From positions 434,001 through 498,000 of the forward strand of contig NZ_DS996809.1 of assembly GCF_000156235.1 (NCBI RefSeq): 64,000 nucleotides of DNA, read 5' to 3'. The notes under the pieces were generated by a model that saw nothing but the letters and a program-made list of their open reading frames with translations, did not search any database and was not told the DNA's origin. The position numbers were made by a program, and so were the translations under genes. The first letter of the stretch is position 1. The number at the start of each line of letters is the position of its first letter. Shown here in pieces: positions 1-9,415 of this stretch. Source of the stretch: Pseudovibrio sp000156235. Lineage in GTDB: Bacteria; Pseudomonadota; Alphaproteobacteria; Rhizobiales; Stappiaceae.

Positions 1-3000
1 AGGCCTCTTCTGTGAATCGTTCAGCCGTCTCAAGATCTACTGATACGAGCTGAGAAACCCCTCTTTCAGCCATGGTTACACCGAACAATCTGGACATGCG
101 CGCCATGGTGATCGGGTTGTGTGTAATGACCGTGAATCGGGTCTCTGTGTTCTGCGCCATGTTCTCCAGCAAAGCGCAATATCGCTCCACGTTGGCGTCA
201 TCCAACGGAGCGTCAACCTCGTCCAGAACGCAAATCGGGGCTGGATTCGTAAGGAAAACTGCGAATATGAGAGCCATGGCGGTAAGTGCCTGCTCCCCAC
301 CTGAAAGCAGCGTCATGGTCTGTGGCTTCTTGCCTGGTGGGCGGGCGAAGATCTCCAGACCAGCGTCCAGAGGGTCTTCCGCATCCACCAGTTTCAGCTC
401 TGCGGTGCCGCCACCAAACAAGTGTGTGAATAAACGCTTGAAGTGGTCGTTGACCTGGTCAAATGAGCTCAGGAGTCGCTCACGAGCTTCCTTGTTGAGA
501 TTCATGATTCCTGTGCGCAACTTCCTGATTGCCTCAATCAGGTCGTCTCTTTCGGTGATCAGAGTGTCTCTTTGCTCCGTGATTTCCTGCATTTCCTCAT
601 CGGCACGCAGGTTTACACCACCCAGTCGATCACGCTCCGCTTTCAGGCGATCGAGTTTGCGCTCCGCTGCTTCTGCATCTGGCAGAGGTGCGTCCGGCGA
701 CAGGCCTGCCATTTCATGCAAGCGGGAGACGTTCACTTCCAGTGCTTCATCCACGCGGCGCTCGATTTCAGCGCGGCGTTCTTTGGCAGCTTCGAGGCGT
801 TCCTCCGCACGGATTTTTCGTTCGCGGGCACCGGAGAGGCCTTCCATGGCTTCGCGGGCTTTTTGATCCGCGATCAGTTGGCGCTTTTCGCCTTCAGCCA
901 GTTTGTCGTCGGCGGCCTTGCGGGCATCGTCTGCTGTTGCCAGATTGCTCAGCAGATCCTGACGCTTGAGCTCGATCTCTTCCGGGCTTTCCAGCAGGAT
1001 GAGGCGTTCTTCGGCGGCATCATCGCGGCGTTGACGGAGAACGGAGATTTGCTTGTCCGCGTTCTGAGCCCGCTGGACCCAGTTCTGGCGGTCGCGCTCA
1101 ATTGTTTCCAGACGCTTGGCGCGCAGCTCCCCTTCCCGTTTCAGGGCATCGGTTGCGCCTTTGGCTTCAGCCAGTTTGCTGCGGCAGTTGGAGACGTCTT
1201 TGGAAGCGTTTTCCAGCTCGGCGGAAATACCTTCAATGTCCTGCAGCTCGTCGAGCGCGCTTTCGGCCTCTTCGAGGGAAGCAGCAGTCTCTTCGTAATC
1301 TTCGTTGGCGCGGCGGAGCTGCTCTTCCAGCGTTGTTTTGCGCACGGAGAGTTCTGTCAGAGCACGCTCAGCAGCGGCCAACTCTTCACGCAAAGCGACG
1401 ATGCGGGACTGCTCCAATCGCAATTTCTGGCGCATGTCCTGCTCGGCGACTTCGGCCCGACGGCGTTGTTCGGCTGCTTCTTCCAGAGCCGACTTTTTCT
1501 CTTCCACCAGATCCCGTGTCTGCTCCACCAGATCTTCCAGTTCGGCAAGGCGGTTTCTTTGGGCGAGGCGCTGTGCGGCTGGGGTTGGGGCGTCTGCTGC
1601 AACGATCAAGCCATCCCAGCGCCAGAGGTCGCCCTGCTTGCTCACCAGCCTTTGGCCGACTTTGAGCTGCTTCATCAAAGCTGAGCCGTGTTCAGCATCG
1701 ACGAGACCGACCTGAGCCAATCGGCGAGACAGTTCCTGCGGGGCTTCCACATAAGCAGAGAGTGGTTCAGCTCCAGCAGGCAGGCTTGGGTCGCTGTCCT
1801 GTTTTGCGTTGAGGCTCCAATGAACCGGCGCAGCATCTTCCATTGCCGCATCAAGGTCTTCGCCCAGTGCAGCTCCCAGCGCAGTTTCCCAGCCTGGGCT
1901 GACGCTCATCTTATCTACGGCGGGTGTCCAATCGCCACTTTGACCAGCGGACAGGACGGCCTGAAGGGTTTTGGCTTCCGTCTCATATCTGGAGAGAGCT
2001 GAATGCGCTTCATTTAATGGGTTGCGGCAGTTGTTCTCTGTCTCGCGGGCTGTTGCCAGAAGCTCTTCCGCTTCAACAGCACTTTCTTCCGCCTCGGCCA
2101 GCTCTTCCAGAGCCATTTCCAGCTCTTCGCGTTTGTCGCTTGGGCCGCTGGCGGCTTTGATATCTGCCTCGACTGCTTCCAGCTGACCTTTGAAGCGGTC
2201 TGCCTCTTCTTTAAAGCGTGCGGTTTTCTGGCGGATGCCGGAGATCTGGTTTTCCAGCTGCGTGTGCTTGGCGAGGAGACTGGCGTGGTCCTGCGTGATG
2301 CGCGAGTGCTTCATCTCGCTGGCATCGAGATTATCTTCCGCGATCAGGACCAGCTCTTCCGCTTCTGCAGCACGCTCATCCATAGTCTCAGCAGCTTCAA
2401 GCAGCTCCTGCTTTTCCTCTTCCAGCTCTTCCAGATGGCTGGCGTTTTCGCTGGCGAGCTGGGCTTCGCGTTCGATGTCCTGCTCCATCTGAGCAAGGCG
2501 GGCCTGAAGGTCGACCAGCTTTTCCTTGATGCGGCGGTCTTCAGATTCCAGATCGTTCTTGGCGATGATGAGATGCTGGAGCGCGGCAGCGGCGCCGCCT
2601 GCGGCTTCACGCAGCTTGGGGATTTCGTGGGCGGCCAGTGCCTGTTCTTTGGCGGTGGAGGCTTGCAGGCCGGCAATATCGCGCATTCCGATTTCCGCTT
2701 CAGCATACTGCTTGCGAGCGGCATCCAGTGCTGCCGTGGCCTCATGCCAGCGCAGGTACAGGATGGTCGCTTCTGCTTTACGGATCTCGGAGGACAGGTT
2801 GCGATAACGGGTGGCCTGCCGGGCCTGACGCTTCAGGCCGTCGAGCTGCCCTTCAATCTGTACGACCACATCTTCCAGGCGTTCCAGGTTGGTTTCAGCA
2901 GCGCGCAGACGGATCTCTGCTTCTTTGCGGCGGCTGTGCAGACCGGAGATGCCAGCGGCTTCTTCCAGGATCTTGCGCCGTGAGGTTGGCTTGGATGAGA

Positions 3001-3457
3001 TCAGCTCGCCGATCTGGCCCTGTCGCACCATGGCTGGGGAGCGTGCACCAGTGGAAGCATCTGCAAAAAGCAGCTGCACATCGCGGGCGCGGGCGTCCTT
3101 GCCGTTGATTTTGTAGACAGAACCAGCTTCACGCTCAATGCGGCGGGTGACCTCCAGCGTGTCACTGTCATTATAGCCGGATGGGGCTGTTCGGTCAGAA
3201 TTGTCGAGGAACAGGGTGACTTCTGCGGTGTTTCGTGCCGGGCGGTTGAGAGAGCCGGAGAAGATCACGTCATCCATTCCGGAGGCGCGCATGTTTTTAT
3301 AGGAGTTTTCTCCCATAACCCAGCGCAGCGCTTCAACGAGATTGGATTTACCGCAGCCATTGGGCCCGACAATGCCTGTCAGGCCGTCTTCAATGACAAA
3401 CTCCATGGGCTCGACAAAGGATTTGAACCCAAGGACGCGGAGGCGCTGGAACTTCAC
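1..3457 (-). CDS. smc: Chromosome segregation protein SMC (3' end cut by window edge)
   Basis: SMC ATPase that compacts and segregates the chromosome, working with ScpA/ScpB. The frame reads from a GTG at 3457 to the window edge, about 1152 codons, close to full family length, so only a few C-terminal residues should be missing. A Walker A motif (GPNGCGKSN) lies near residue 32. Two long Glu/Lys/Arg/Ala-rich coiled coils flank a hinge around residues 500-640. The C-terminal head has the signature LSGGEQALTA and Walker B with D-loop (CVLDEVDAPLDD). The GTG is preceded by an AGGGGG Shine-Dalgarno sequence. The order mutY, DUF721, dsbA, smc is a common alphaproteobacterial arrangement, and dsbA lies 93 bp upstream on the same strand. 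Confidence 0.97.
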   Translation of the reverse strand, partial: MKFQRLRVLGFKSFVEPMEFVIEDGLTGIVGPNGCGKSNLVEALRWVMGENSYKNMRASGMDDVIFSGSLNRPARNTAEVTLFLDNSDRTAPSGYNDSDTLEVTRRIEREAGSVYKINGKDARARDVQLLFADASTGARSPAMVRQGQIGELISSKPTSRRKILEEAAGISGLHSRRKEAEIRLRAAETNLERLEDVVVQIEGQLDGLKRQARQATRYRNLSSEIRKAEATILYLRWHEATAALDAARKQYAEAEIGMRDIAGLQASTAKEQALAAHEIPKLREAAGGAAAALQHLIIAKNDLESEDRRIKEKLVDLQARLAQMEQDIEREAQLASENASHLEELEEEKQELLEAAETMDERAAEAEELVLIAEDNLDASEMKHSRITQDHASLLAKHTQLENQISGIRQKTARFKEEADRFKGQLEAVEADIKAASGPSDKREELEMALEELAEAEESAVEAEELLATARETENNCRNPLNEAHSALSRYETEAKTLQAVLSAGQSGDWTPAVDKMSVSPGWETALGAALGEDLDAAMEDAAPVHWSLNAKQDSDPSLPAGAEPLSAYVEAPQELSRRLAQVGLVDAEHGSALMKQLKVGQRLVSKQGDLWRWDGLIVAADAPTPAAQRLAQRNRLAELEDLVEQTRDLVEEKKSALEEAAEQRRRAEVAEQDMRQKLRLEQSRIVALREELAAAERALTELSVRKTTLEEQLRRANEDYEETAASLEEAESALDELQDIEGISAELENASKDVSNCRSKLAEAKGATDALKREGELRAKRLETIERDRQNWVQRAQNADKQISVLRQRRDDAAEERLILLESPEEIELKRQDLLSNLATADDARKAADDKLAEGEKRQLIADQKAREAMEGLSGARERKIRAEERLEAAKERRAEIERRVDEALEVNVSRLHEMAGLSPDAPLPDAEAAERKLDRLKAERDRLGGVNLRADEEMQEITEQRDTLITERDDLIEAIRKLRTGIMNLNKEARERLLSSFDQVNDHFKRLFTHLFGGGTAELKLVDAEDPLDAGLEIFARPPGKKPQTMTLLSGGEQALTAMALIFAVFLTNPAPICVLDEVDAPLDDANVERYCALLENMAQNTETRFTVITHNPITMARMSRLFGVTMAERGVSQLVSVDLETAERFTEEA

Positions 3458-3550
3458 AGAGCGCCCCCTACTCTTACAACAGGGTGTAAGCGATCATACG
3501 CGCATAGATCTGCGAGCAGGTTGTTCAGCCCTGAGGGCTGCCCGCTTTGC

Positions 3551-4192
3551 TTACAGATTCTTATCCACGTACTTGCTGAACTCCTCAATAGAGAGTGCTC
3601 CGCTTACTTTCTCACCGTTGATAAAGAAGGTCGGTGTTGAATCTACGCCCAGCTTCTCTGAACCGTAGTCACGAACCTTGGTTACTCCGTCTAGTATTTC
3701 CTGATTCGTCAAGCAAGCCTTTACAGCATCTTCAGTGAAACCGATCTGCTTACCCATATTCAACAGGGCGGAGTACGGATCATTGGTGAATGCCCAATTG
3801 CGCTGCTGTTCGAACATCAGGGTCATAATGTCGAAGTATTTGTCTTCCGGCGCACAGCGCGCAAGCATAAAGCCAGCTGCAGCGACTGTATCCAGCGGGA
3901 ATTCACGGAAGATGAAACGCACCTTGCCGGTGTCGATGTATTTCTTCTTCAGCTCTTTATATGTGGTGTTGTGGAAGTTCGCACAGTGACCACAGGTCAG
4001 AGAAGCGTACTCGATGATGGTGACTGGCGCGTCCGGGCTGCCAATAACTTTCTCGCCCAGTGGGCCAACCTGGTTCAGGTCTGATTCAGAGTAGCTCTGT
4101 GCAGAGGCAACAGTTGGCATAGCGGCAAATGCGAGAGAAGCTGCTGTCAGAGCGCTGGTGCGCTCGAGAAACTTACGGCGAGAGAGTGTCAC
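3551..4192 (-). CDS. DsbA-family thiol:disulfide oxidoreductase with Tat-like signal
   Basis: Periplasmic thioredoxin-fold oxidoreductase of 213 residues, expected to form or isomerise disulfides in exported proteins. The N-terminus carries a twin-arginine-like signal (SRRKFLE followed by an Ala-rich hydrophobic stretch ending TVASAQS). The active site is CGHC, in YASLTCGHCANFH near residue 73. The cis-proline loop is STPTFFING, and the segment between them fits the helical insertion of DsbA. It lies just upstream of smc on the same strand, as in many alphaproteobacteria, and may be cotranscribed with it. Whether it acts as an oxidase or a DsbG-like isomerase cannot be told from sequence. Confidence 0.92.
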   Translation of the reverse strand: MTLSRRKFLERTSALTAASLAFAAMPTVASAQSYSESDLNQVGPLGEKVIGSPDAPVTIIEYASLTCGHCANFHNTTYKELKKKYIDTGKVRFIFREFPLDTVAAAGFMLARCAPEDKYFDIMTLMFEQQRNWAFTNDPYSALLNMGKQIGFTEDAVKACLTNQEILDGVTKVRDYGSEKLGVDSTPTFFINGEKVSGALSIEEFSKYVDKNL

Positions 4193-4701
4193 GTTTTCCT
4201 ATCCCAAGTTATCTATGTGTTGCCCTGTCTACTAACCCACCACGTTTTATCGCAGTGGTAGCCAGAGGCCGGGTGCGAGTATAACCTCTCCTGCCCTTAG
4301 ACCTCTGATCACAAGCTGGTGAACACCTGCCGTTTGCGGCACCTGCCCACAACTCGCTTTTCAGCAACAATTGGTTTTCAGGAAACTATGGCAAATACTT
4401 GTCAGAAGCTACTGAATATCCTGAGTAGTCATATTAATTTTTGGTAAGGCAGCCAGTTTGACGTATGCGTCAGGGGAGAAATCGATTTTCTTCGTTTAAA
4501 ACAAAGGACTTCCGCTGTTTCGCGGCAAACTGGCGAAATCTGCCTCCAGATATCTGCCATGATTAAATTTGCACTGCTAATACATACCCACAGAATTTAT
4601 GCATGGAAAACAACAATAATTTTTCGCGTTGTTTTGTTTTTGCCTCATTAATGAGTTATTAAAGATTTACCAAACTCACTAACAAGATATACGGATACAC
4701 C
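4193..4701. other. 509-bp AT-rich divergent intergenic region
   Basis: This separates the divergent dsbA-like gene and the Omp19-like gene and must hold promoters for both. I see no convincing gene. A perfect short inverted repeat, TGACG-TATG-CGTCA, sits at 4459-4472 and could be an operator half-site pair. A 19-codon frame at 4388-4447 is preceded by AGGA but has nothing else to support it. The right half is notably AT-rich. Confidence 0.5.
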
Positions 4702-5193
4702 ATGAAGCGCTTGACTACCTTAATGCTTCTCAGCACTCCACTGATAGCCTGCCAAGCCTCTGTATCTGAAGATTTCGTCGAAGCTATACCTACAACTACT
4801 CAAGAAACGACGATTGAAACAACAGCTATACCTGCAGCACAAAACATTATCTATACGGGCACAGCAGATCTGGGCGCGCTTACCTCTACAAACTGGGTGG
4901 TGAGCGAAGGCAACGGAAACAGCGTTGCGCCGTGTCGTGTGCAGTTTAGCAAATCCGCTGCGGGCGCTGTAGCGTCCCCTTCTGCGGCAGCCCATGGCCT
5001 GCCTTCAGGACTGGCGGCGACAAGCGGTTGTTCCAATGAAGAATTGAGCAGTGTGACAGCCTGGGCGGTGAATGGGGACACCATTGAGCTGCGTAATGCG
5101 CAGGAAACCACCACGGCCTATCTTTTGATGGAGCGCCCTGACCTGTTGCTGGGTTACACAGCCAAGGGTCATGATCTGGTAGTGAGCCAGTAA
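4702..5193 (+). CDS. Omp19/AprI-Inh-like protease inhibitor lipoprotein
   Basis: Small outer-membrane lipoprotein of 163 residues. The N-terminus is a lipoprotein signal with lipobox LIAC (Cys17). A Thr-rich linker (residues 25-50) leads to a compact domain. That domain has the pattern of AprI/Inh metalloprotease inhibitors: WVVSEG, then two Cys (APCRVQF and SGCSNEE) that can form the family disulfide, then WAVNGDTIELRN. Brucella Omp19, which blocks host proteases, has this architecture. The assignment rests on pattern rather than strong identity. The gene interrupts the otherwise minus-strand DUF721-dsbA-smc row and has its own upstream region. Confidence 0.7.
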   Translation: MKRLTTLMLLSTPLIACQASVSEDFVEAIPTTTQETTIETTAIPAAQNIIYTGTADLGALTSTNWVVSEGNGNSVAPCRVQFSKSAAGAVASPSAAAHGLPSGLAATSGCSNEELSSVTAWAVNGDTIELRNAQETTTAYLLMERPDLLLGYTAKGHDLVVSQ

Positions 5194-5227
5194 TCACTTT
5201 CCAACGTATAGAAGATGTGCTGAGGGA

Positions 5228-5764
5228 TCAGGAGTTGCCTGCAGGTGTGCGGGCAATGAGGTTCTTGCCAAGCTTCTCTAGCGCGTTCTTCAAACGCTCA
5301 TCGGAAACATGCGCCACCTTTTGCTCAATGCGGCGGTTTTCGATCTCGGAGAGTTTGCGCAATGGCTTGGGCGTGATCTTCTTGGTTCTGAGAGCTGGGC
5401 GTTGCACAACCTTGATGCGGCCAACCGCATTCCAGCCCAAAAAGGCATTTATACGATCACGCAGTTGCGGCGCTTCATGGGTGAAGAACAAAGCAGTGGG
5501 ACCATCAGCATGAACAAGAAGGGTTGCAGGTTCGGCGACCGGCTCACCATCGGAGCTTTTGGTTCTTGGCCAGACAAGCCTACCGGGCTGTACCTTTCCG
5601 TGATACTGCTTGCCGACAAGTTCGGGCCAAGCGGCGAGAAGATCAGCACTGGCAAATCCGCGTTTGCGCGCGACAGGGTGCATCGTCTTACCGATCAGCT
5701 CGTTTAGCTGATGACTCGATCTTTTGGGAACCCGATTTTGCGCAGTTGCTTTCATCGTCTTCAT
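5228..5764 (-). CDS. DUF721 / DciA-like protein
   Basis: Protein of about 178 residues from the DUF721 family. DciA members act with the replicative helicase DnaB in bacteria lacking DnaC. The recognisable domain covers residues 15-110: LNELIGKTMHPVARKRGF, then LLAAWPELVGK, then the LLVHADGPTALFFTHEAPQLRDRIN strand-helix region. The C-terminal part (SEIENRRIEQKVAHV, NALEKLGKNL) is charged and probably helical. A GTG lies directly before the ATG used here, so the start could be one codon earlier. It is divergent from mutY across about 135 bp, a typical alphaproteobacterial pairing. Confidence 0.85.
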   Translation of the reverse strand: MKTMKATAQNRVPKRSSHQLNELIGKTMHPVARKRGFASADLLAAWPELVGKQYHGKVQPGRLVWPRTKSSDGEPVAEPATLLVHADGPTALFFTHEAPQLRDRINAFLGWNAVGRIKVVQRPALRTKKITPKPLRKLSEIENRRIEQKVAHVSDERLKNALEKLGKNLIARTPAGNS

Positions 5765-5901
5765 CACGCCATTAGATTAAGGCACATATATGACCATTGC
5801 TTTATATTAGTTTTAATTTAGTCCCGTTTTTCGCGGTACCATGAATTACCAAGGGAACCCCAATTATTTAGGGATCAAAACCAAGGTTAACCCACAAAAC
5901 C

Positions 5902-6954
5902 ATGCAAGATAATCTAGTTCTTCTTTACTGGTATGACAGAAATTCTCGCCAACTGCCATGGCGAACAGCCCCTGCTGATATACTTTCCGGTGTAAAACCA
6001 GACCCTTACCACGTCTGGCTCTCCGAAATCATGCTTCAGCAGACTACTGTCGCGGCGGTAAAAAGTTACTTCGAACTCTTCATAAAGACATGGCCAACAC
6101 TTGCAGATATGGCCAATGCGGAGGAGGAAGATATCCTGAAAGCATGGGCTGGGCTTGGTTATTATTCCCGTGCAAGAAATCTGTATAAGTGTGCAAAATA
6201 TGTCCAATTGCATCACAATGGACGTTTTCCCGAGGAGGAAGAGCGGCTTTTGAAGCTGCCTGGCGTGGGTCCTTACACCGCTGCGGCGATCTCTACCATT
6301 GCGTTTGGACGGCATGCAGCCGTGGTGGATGGCAACGTGGAGCGGGTGCTTTCGCGCCGCCATGCGTTGCTGACAGAGCTCCCTGCCCTCAAGGCTGAAG
6401 TGAAGCCGCTGATGGCTGAGGTGACGCCCCATGACCGCCCCGGCGACTTTGCACAGGCCATGATGGATCTGGGCGCCACCATCTGTACTCCCAAATCACC
6501 GGCCTGTGGCATCTGTCCATGGATGGAAGTTTGCGAAGGCCGCAAGCAAGGCATTGCAGACACGCTGCCCCGCAAAGCGCCGAAGAAGGTGAAGCCGACA
6601 CGGCGGGGCATGGCTTTCCTTCTGAGAGATGATAAAGGACGCATTCTGCTCCGCAAGCGAGAGGACAAAGGCCTGCTTGCCGGGATGAGTGAGCCAATCA
6701 CCACACACTGGTCCGATGACGCTGCGCTGGAAGATCTGACAGCCGCCCCCATTCATGCGGAGTGGGTGCGGACAGCAAAAGATGTGAAGCACACCTTCAC
6801 GCACTTCCATCTGGAAATGAGTGTCTGGCAGGCGGAGGCTCCAGCGAACTACGCAGAGCCAGAAGGCTACTGGTGGTCTGCTCCCGATGAGCTTGAAGGC
6901 GAAGCTCTGCCAACGGTGATGAAGAAAGCGCTGAAGGCGGGTGGGTTGATTTAG
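5902..6954 (+). CDS. mutY: A/G-specific adenine DNA glycosylase
   Basis: Removes adenine mispaired with 8-oxoguanine in base-excision repair. The 350 residues show the HhH-GPD fold with catalytic Glu42 (SEIMLQQTTV), the hairpin LPGVGPYTAAAI at 119-130 and Asp143 (VDGNVERVL). The [4Fe-4S] cluster cysteines are C195, C202, C205 and C211 in the C-x6-C-x2-C-x5-C pattern of MutY and Nth. A C-terminal Nudix-like domain follows from about residue 230 (8-oxoG recognition), with FTHFHLEMSVW near 300. No strong Shine-Dalgarno sequence precedes the ATG. It is transcribed away from DUF721. Confidence 0.97.
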   Translation: MQDNLVLLYWYDRNSRQLPWRTAPADILSGVKPDPYHVWLSEIMLQQTTVAAVKSYFELFIKTWPTLADMANAEEEDILKAWAGLGYYSRARNLYKCAKYVQLHHNGRFPEEEERLLKLPGVGPYTAAAISTIAFGRHAAVVDGNVERVLSRRHALLTELPALKAEVKPLMAEVTPHDRPGDFAQAMMDLGATICTPKSPACGICPWMEVCEGRKQGIADTLPRKAPKKVKPTRRGMAFLLRDDKGRILLRKREDKGLLAGMSEPITTHWSDDAALEDLTAAPIHAEWVRTAKDVKHTFTHFHLEMSVWQAEAPANYAEPEGYWWSAPDELEGEALPTVMKKALKAGGLI

Positions 6955-7002
6955 GAAGGCATTGACCAAAACAAGTTAGCCGGAAAGTACAGCTAATTGG
7001 CT

Positions 7003-7392
7003 TTACAGTCCCAGCACTGTTTTTACGGAACCAGCTCCACTGAAAGACCAATCAATCGAGTTGTTTTCGATCAAGAACATGATGGAGTTGTCGGGCTCAA
7101 AGCCAATGTTCGAAAGACGTTGGCGCATGTCTTTGTAAAGGTGTTCCTTCTGCTCATCAGAGCGCCCGCCTAGCAATGCGATCTCAATCACGATGGTTGC
7201 TTTGGGGTCTCTGTTTCCGAGGAAAGTCGGGTGAAACATCATATCTTCAGGTTCGTATCGAGAAACCAAAGTGAAGTCATCGCTGGGATTAACACCGCAT
7301 GTAGCCACCAGACTTTCATGCAGCTGCTCGCTGATTGAGCGACACATTTGGGTAGGCAGTGCTTTGGGTACGTGGATCTTGTTAAAAGGCAT
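7003..7392 (-). CDS. Tautomerase-family protein
   Basis: Protein of 129 residues that fits the tautomerase superfamily (4-oxalocrotonate tautomerase/MIF fold). The ATG at 7392 is followed by Pro (MPFNKIHVP), giving the N-terminal catalytic proline of this superfamily. I prefer it over the in-frame GTG four codons upstream for that reason. The core has the alternating strand-helix pattern, including TIVIEIALLGGRSDEQKEHLYKDM, the typical helix after the second strand. The C-terminus is hydrophobic (DWSFSGAGS). The substrate is unknown. It stands alone between mutY and amn. Confidence 0.75.
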   Translation of the reverse strand: MPFNKIHVPKALPTQMCRSISEQLHESLVATCGVNPSDDFTLVSRYEPEDMMFHPTFLGNRDPKATIVIEIALLGGRSDEQKEHLYKDMRQRLSNIGFEPDNSIMFLIENNSIDWSFSGAGSVKTVLGL

Positions 7393-7558
7393 AATTAGTC
7401 TCACTCAGCTGTTTGATAGGATGAATTGAAATCTACTGAAAATTAGATTGGTAAGATCGGCATAGGTTATCGCGCCTGGACATATGAGGCCAAGTCAGCA
7501 ATCTGATTAGCTAGAGTGGAGAAACGACCTCAGGGGCAACAAACGCTTCTTTACAGCA

Positions 7559-7584
7559 AAAAGCCGGGTCGAGGCCCGGCTTTT
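7559..7584 (-). terminator. Rho-independent terminator of amn
   Basis: Perfect 10-bp stem AAAAGCCGGG / CCCGGCTTTT with a 6-nt loop, 28 bp beyond the amn stop codon. On the minus strand the second arm ends in a T run. Confidence 0.85.
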
Positions 7585-7611
7585 CTTGTTCTTGTTGCTG
7601 CCAAATGGTGC

Positions 7612-9120
7612 TTATTGGAAAGCGGTTTCCATGAAGCTGCGGAGTTTTCGAGAGTGGAGGCGCTCTAGTGGCATCTCCCTCAGGATCTCCATGGTCTTCA
7701 CGCCGATTTCCAGATGCTGATCCACCTGTTTGCGGTAGAAGTCTGTCGCCATACCCGGCAGTTTCAGCTCACCATGCAGTGGCTTGTCTGAGACGCAGAG
7801 CAAAGTTCCGTATGGAACACGGAAGCGGAAACCGTTGGCGGCTATGGTTGCGGACTCCATATCCAACGCGATGGCGCGGGACTGAGAGAACCGCTGCACA
7901 GGCTCGCGGTGGTCCCGCAGTTCCCAGTTGCGGTTATCGATGGAGGCAACGGTGCCTGTGCGCATGACGCGCTTCAGGTCATACCCGCTGTAGCCGGTGG
8001 TTTTCTCAACTGCATCTTCCAGTGCGACCTGCACTTCTGCCAGTGGTGGGATCGGAACCCATGTTGGCAAGTCAGCGTCGAGCACCTTGTCTTCGCGAAC
8101 GTAACCATGTGCCAGCACATAATCACCGAGCTGCTGGCTGCTTCTGAGCCCAGCGCAGTGACCTAGCATCAACCAGGCGTGTGGGCGAAGCACCGCGATG
8201 TGGTCGGTGATGGTTTTCGCATTCGATGGACCGACACCGATGTTCACCATAGTGATACCGGAGTTATCTTCCCGCAGCAGGTGATAGGCTGGCATCTGCG
8301 GCAAGCGTGGAGGTGCCACACCTTCACGTGGCTCTTTATCACCAGCATAGGTGATGAGATTGCCCGGCTCGACAAAGGCAACGTAGCCGCTATTTGGATC
8401 GTTGATCAGCTCCTTCGCCATCTGCGCAAAGCCATCAATGTAGAACTGATAGTTTGTGAAGAGCACGAAGTTCTGGAAGTAGCGCGGTGCCGTTGCGGTG
8501 TAGTGCTGCAAACGATGCAGGGAGTAATCTACGCGTGGCGCGGTGAACGGGGCCAGGGGCTCAAAGCCATCTTTAGCACGGTAAGTGCCGTTTGAGATGG
8601 CATCATCCATAACCGCCAGATCCGGCACATCAAACACATCACGCAGTGTACGTTCTGCGCTGTCAGGCAGAGCGCCTTCAACGTGGGCGCCATCATAGAA
8701 TGCGAAGTGCAGCGGGATTGGCTGATCACTCTCAGCGATCTCGACTTCTAGGCCGTGGTTCTTGATCAGCAGATCAATCTGATGTTCCAGATAGTGTCTG
8801 AACAAATCAGGCCGGGTGATTGTGGTTTTGTATTTGCCAGGTCTTGCTACAAATCCATAGGACAAACGAGTGTCCACGCGGATGTGGCTGGACATTTCAA
8901 AACGAAGTTCCGGATAAAAAGCTCTGACCCGGTTTGTCGGCATGCTGCCCTGAGCGGCAGACTTAAAATTCTCGCGCAAAAAGTCTGTTGCCCGATCAAA
9001 CAGGAAGATCAGGTGCTCAACTGCTTCAGCGGCATCTTTAAAGGATCGTGGGGGAATTGTTTCAGGCGTGCGGATGGAACGGGTTTCCATCACAACGTCG
9101 CTATCGGATATAGTCGACAC
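7612..9120 (-). CDS. amn: AMP nucleosidase
   Basis: Hydrolyses AMP to adenine and ribose 5-phosphate, setting purine nucleotide levels. The product matches full-length Amn: an N-terminal Amn-specific domain (about residues 20-180) followed by a nucleoside-phosphorylase-like domain with VNIGVGPSNAKTITDHIAVLRPHAWLMLGHCAGLR and the C-terminal ALDMESATIAANGFRFRVPYGTLLCVSDKPLHGE, where the acidic residues contact the ribose. I place the start at the GTG at 9120 because AGAGGAGAAA lies nine bases upstream. That gives 502 residues, near the E. coli length. The frame stays open to 9195, so 25 more residues are possible but lack a ribosome site. Confidence 0.95.
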   Translation of the reverse strand: MSTISDSDVVMETRSIRTPETIPPRSFKDAAEAVEHLIFLFDRATDFLRENFKSAAQGSMPTNRVRAFYPELRFEMSSHIRVDTRLSYGFVARPGKYKTTITRPDLFRHYLEHQIDLLIKNHGLEVEIAESDQPIPLHFAFYDGAHVEGALPDSAERTLRDVFDVPDLAVMDDAISNGTYRAKDGFEPLAPFTAPRVDYSLHRLQHYTATAPRYFQNFVLFTNYQFYIDGFAQMAKELINDPNSGYVAFVEPGNLITYAGDKEPREGVAPPRLPQMPAYHLLREDNSGITMVNIGVGPSNAKTITDHIAVLRPHAWLMLGHCAGLRSSQQLGDYVLAHGYVREDKVLDADLPTWVPIPPLAEVQVALEDAVEKTTGYSGYDLKRVMRTGTVASIDNRNWELRDHREPVQRFSQSRAIALDMESATIAANGFRFRVPYGTLLCVSDKPLHGELKLPGMATDFYRKQVDQHLEIGVKTMEILREMPLERLHSRKLRSFMETAFQ

Positions 9121-9246
9121 GTTCGGTTTCTCCTCTTTCGTGTCACTATATATCTGAGGGATGTTTACGACAGGGTCAAGACAATCCGCAGACAAATATG
9201 ATTTATTTTTTAGTGAGTGAGGATATTTTCACGCAGCGTCAGATCC

Positions 9247-9266
9247 AGTTCTGCGCACAGAATTGC
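9247..9266. repeat. Imperfect inverted repeat upstream of the glycerophosphodiesterase gene
   Basis: CAGTTCTG-cgca-CAGAATTG (7 of 8 pairs) lies in the amn/glycerophosphodiesterase divergent region. It could be an operator. It does not resemble a Pho box. Confidence 0.3.
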
Positions 9267-9415
9267 AATATCTGACTACATATTTACCCTTATCTCCTTC
9301 AGTTTATTCTGTAAAACTACATCCCAATTAAAAGGTGTGATTTCAGAGGAAGAGTGCAACGCTCTTTTCAGCACCACACCACAAAAGCATTCAATGATCG
9401 GGAGGGATCTTTTTT

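Noticed and set aside
72..2983. Long plus-strand open frames opposite smc
   Set aside because: They are antisense shadows of the smc coding sequence, which has clear Walker A, signature and Walker B motifs in its own frame.
4388..4447. 19-codon frame with AGGA before it in the dsbA/Omp19-like gap
   Set aside because: No coding bias, no conserved neighbour and no hairpin or codon run suggesting a leader peptide. Chance frames this short are common.
7405..7611. Possible tRNA or small RNA between the tautomerase gene and amn
   Set aside because: Apart from the amn terminator I find no cloverleaf, CCA end or other recognised RNA structure.
9196..9415. Pho box upstream of the glycerophosphodiesterase
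   Set aside because: I looked for the CTGTCAT-type repeats expected for PhoB but found only an unrelated dyad.
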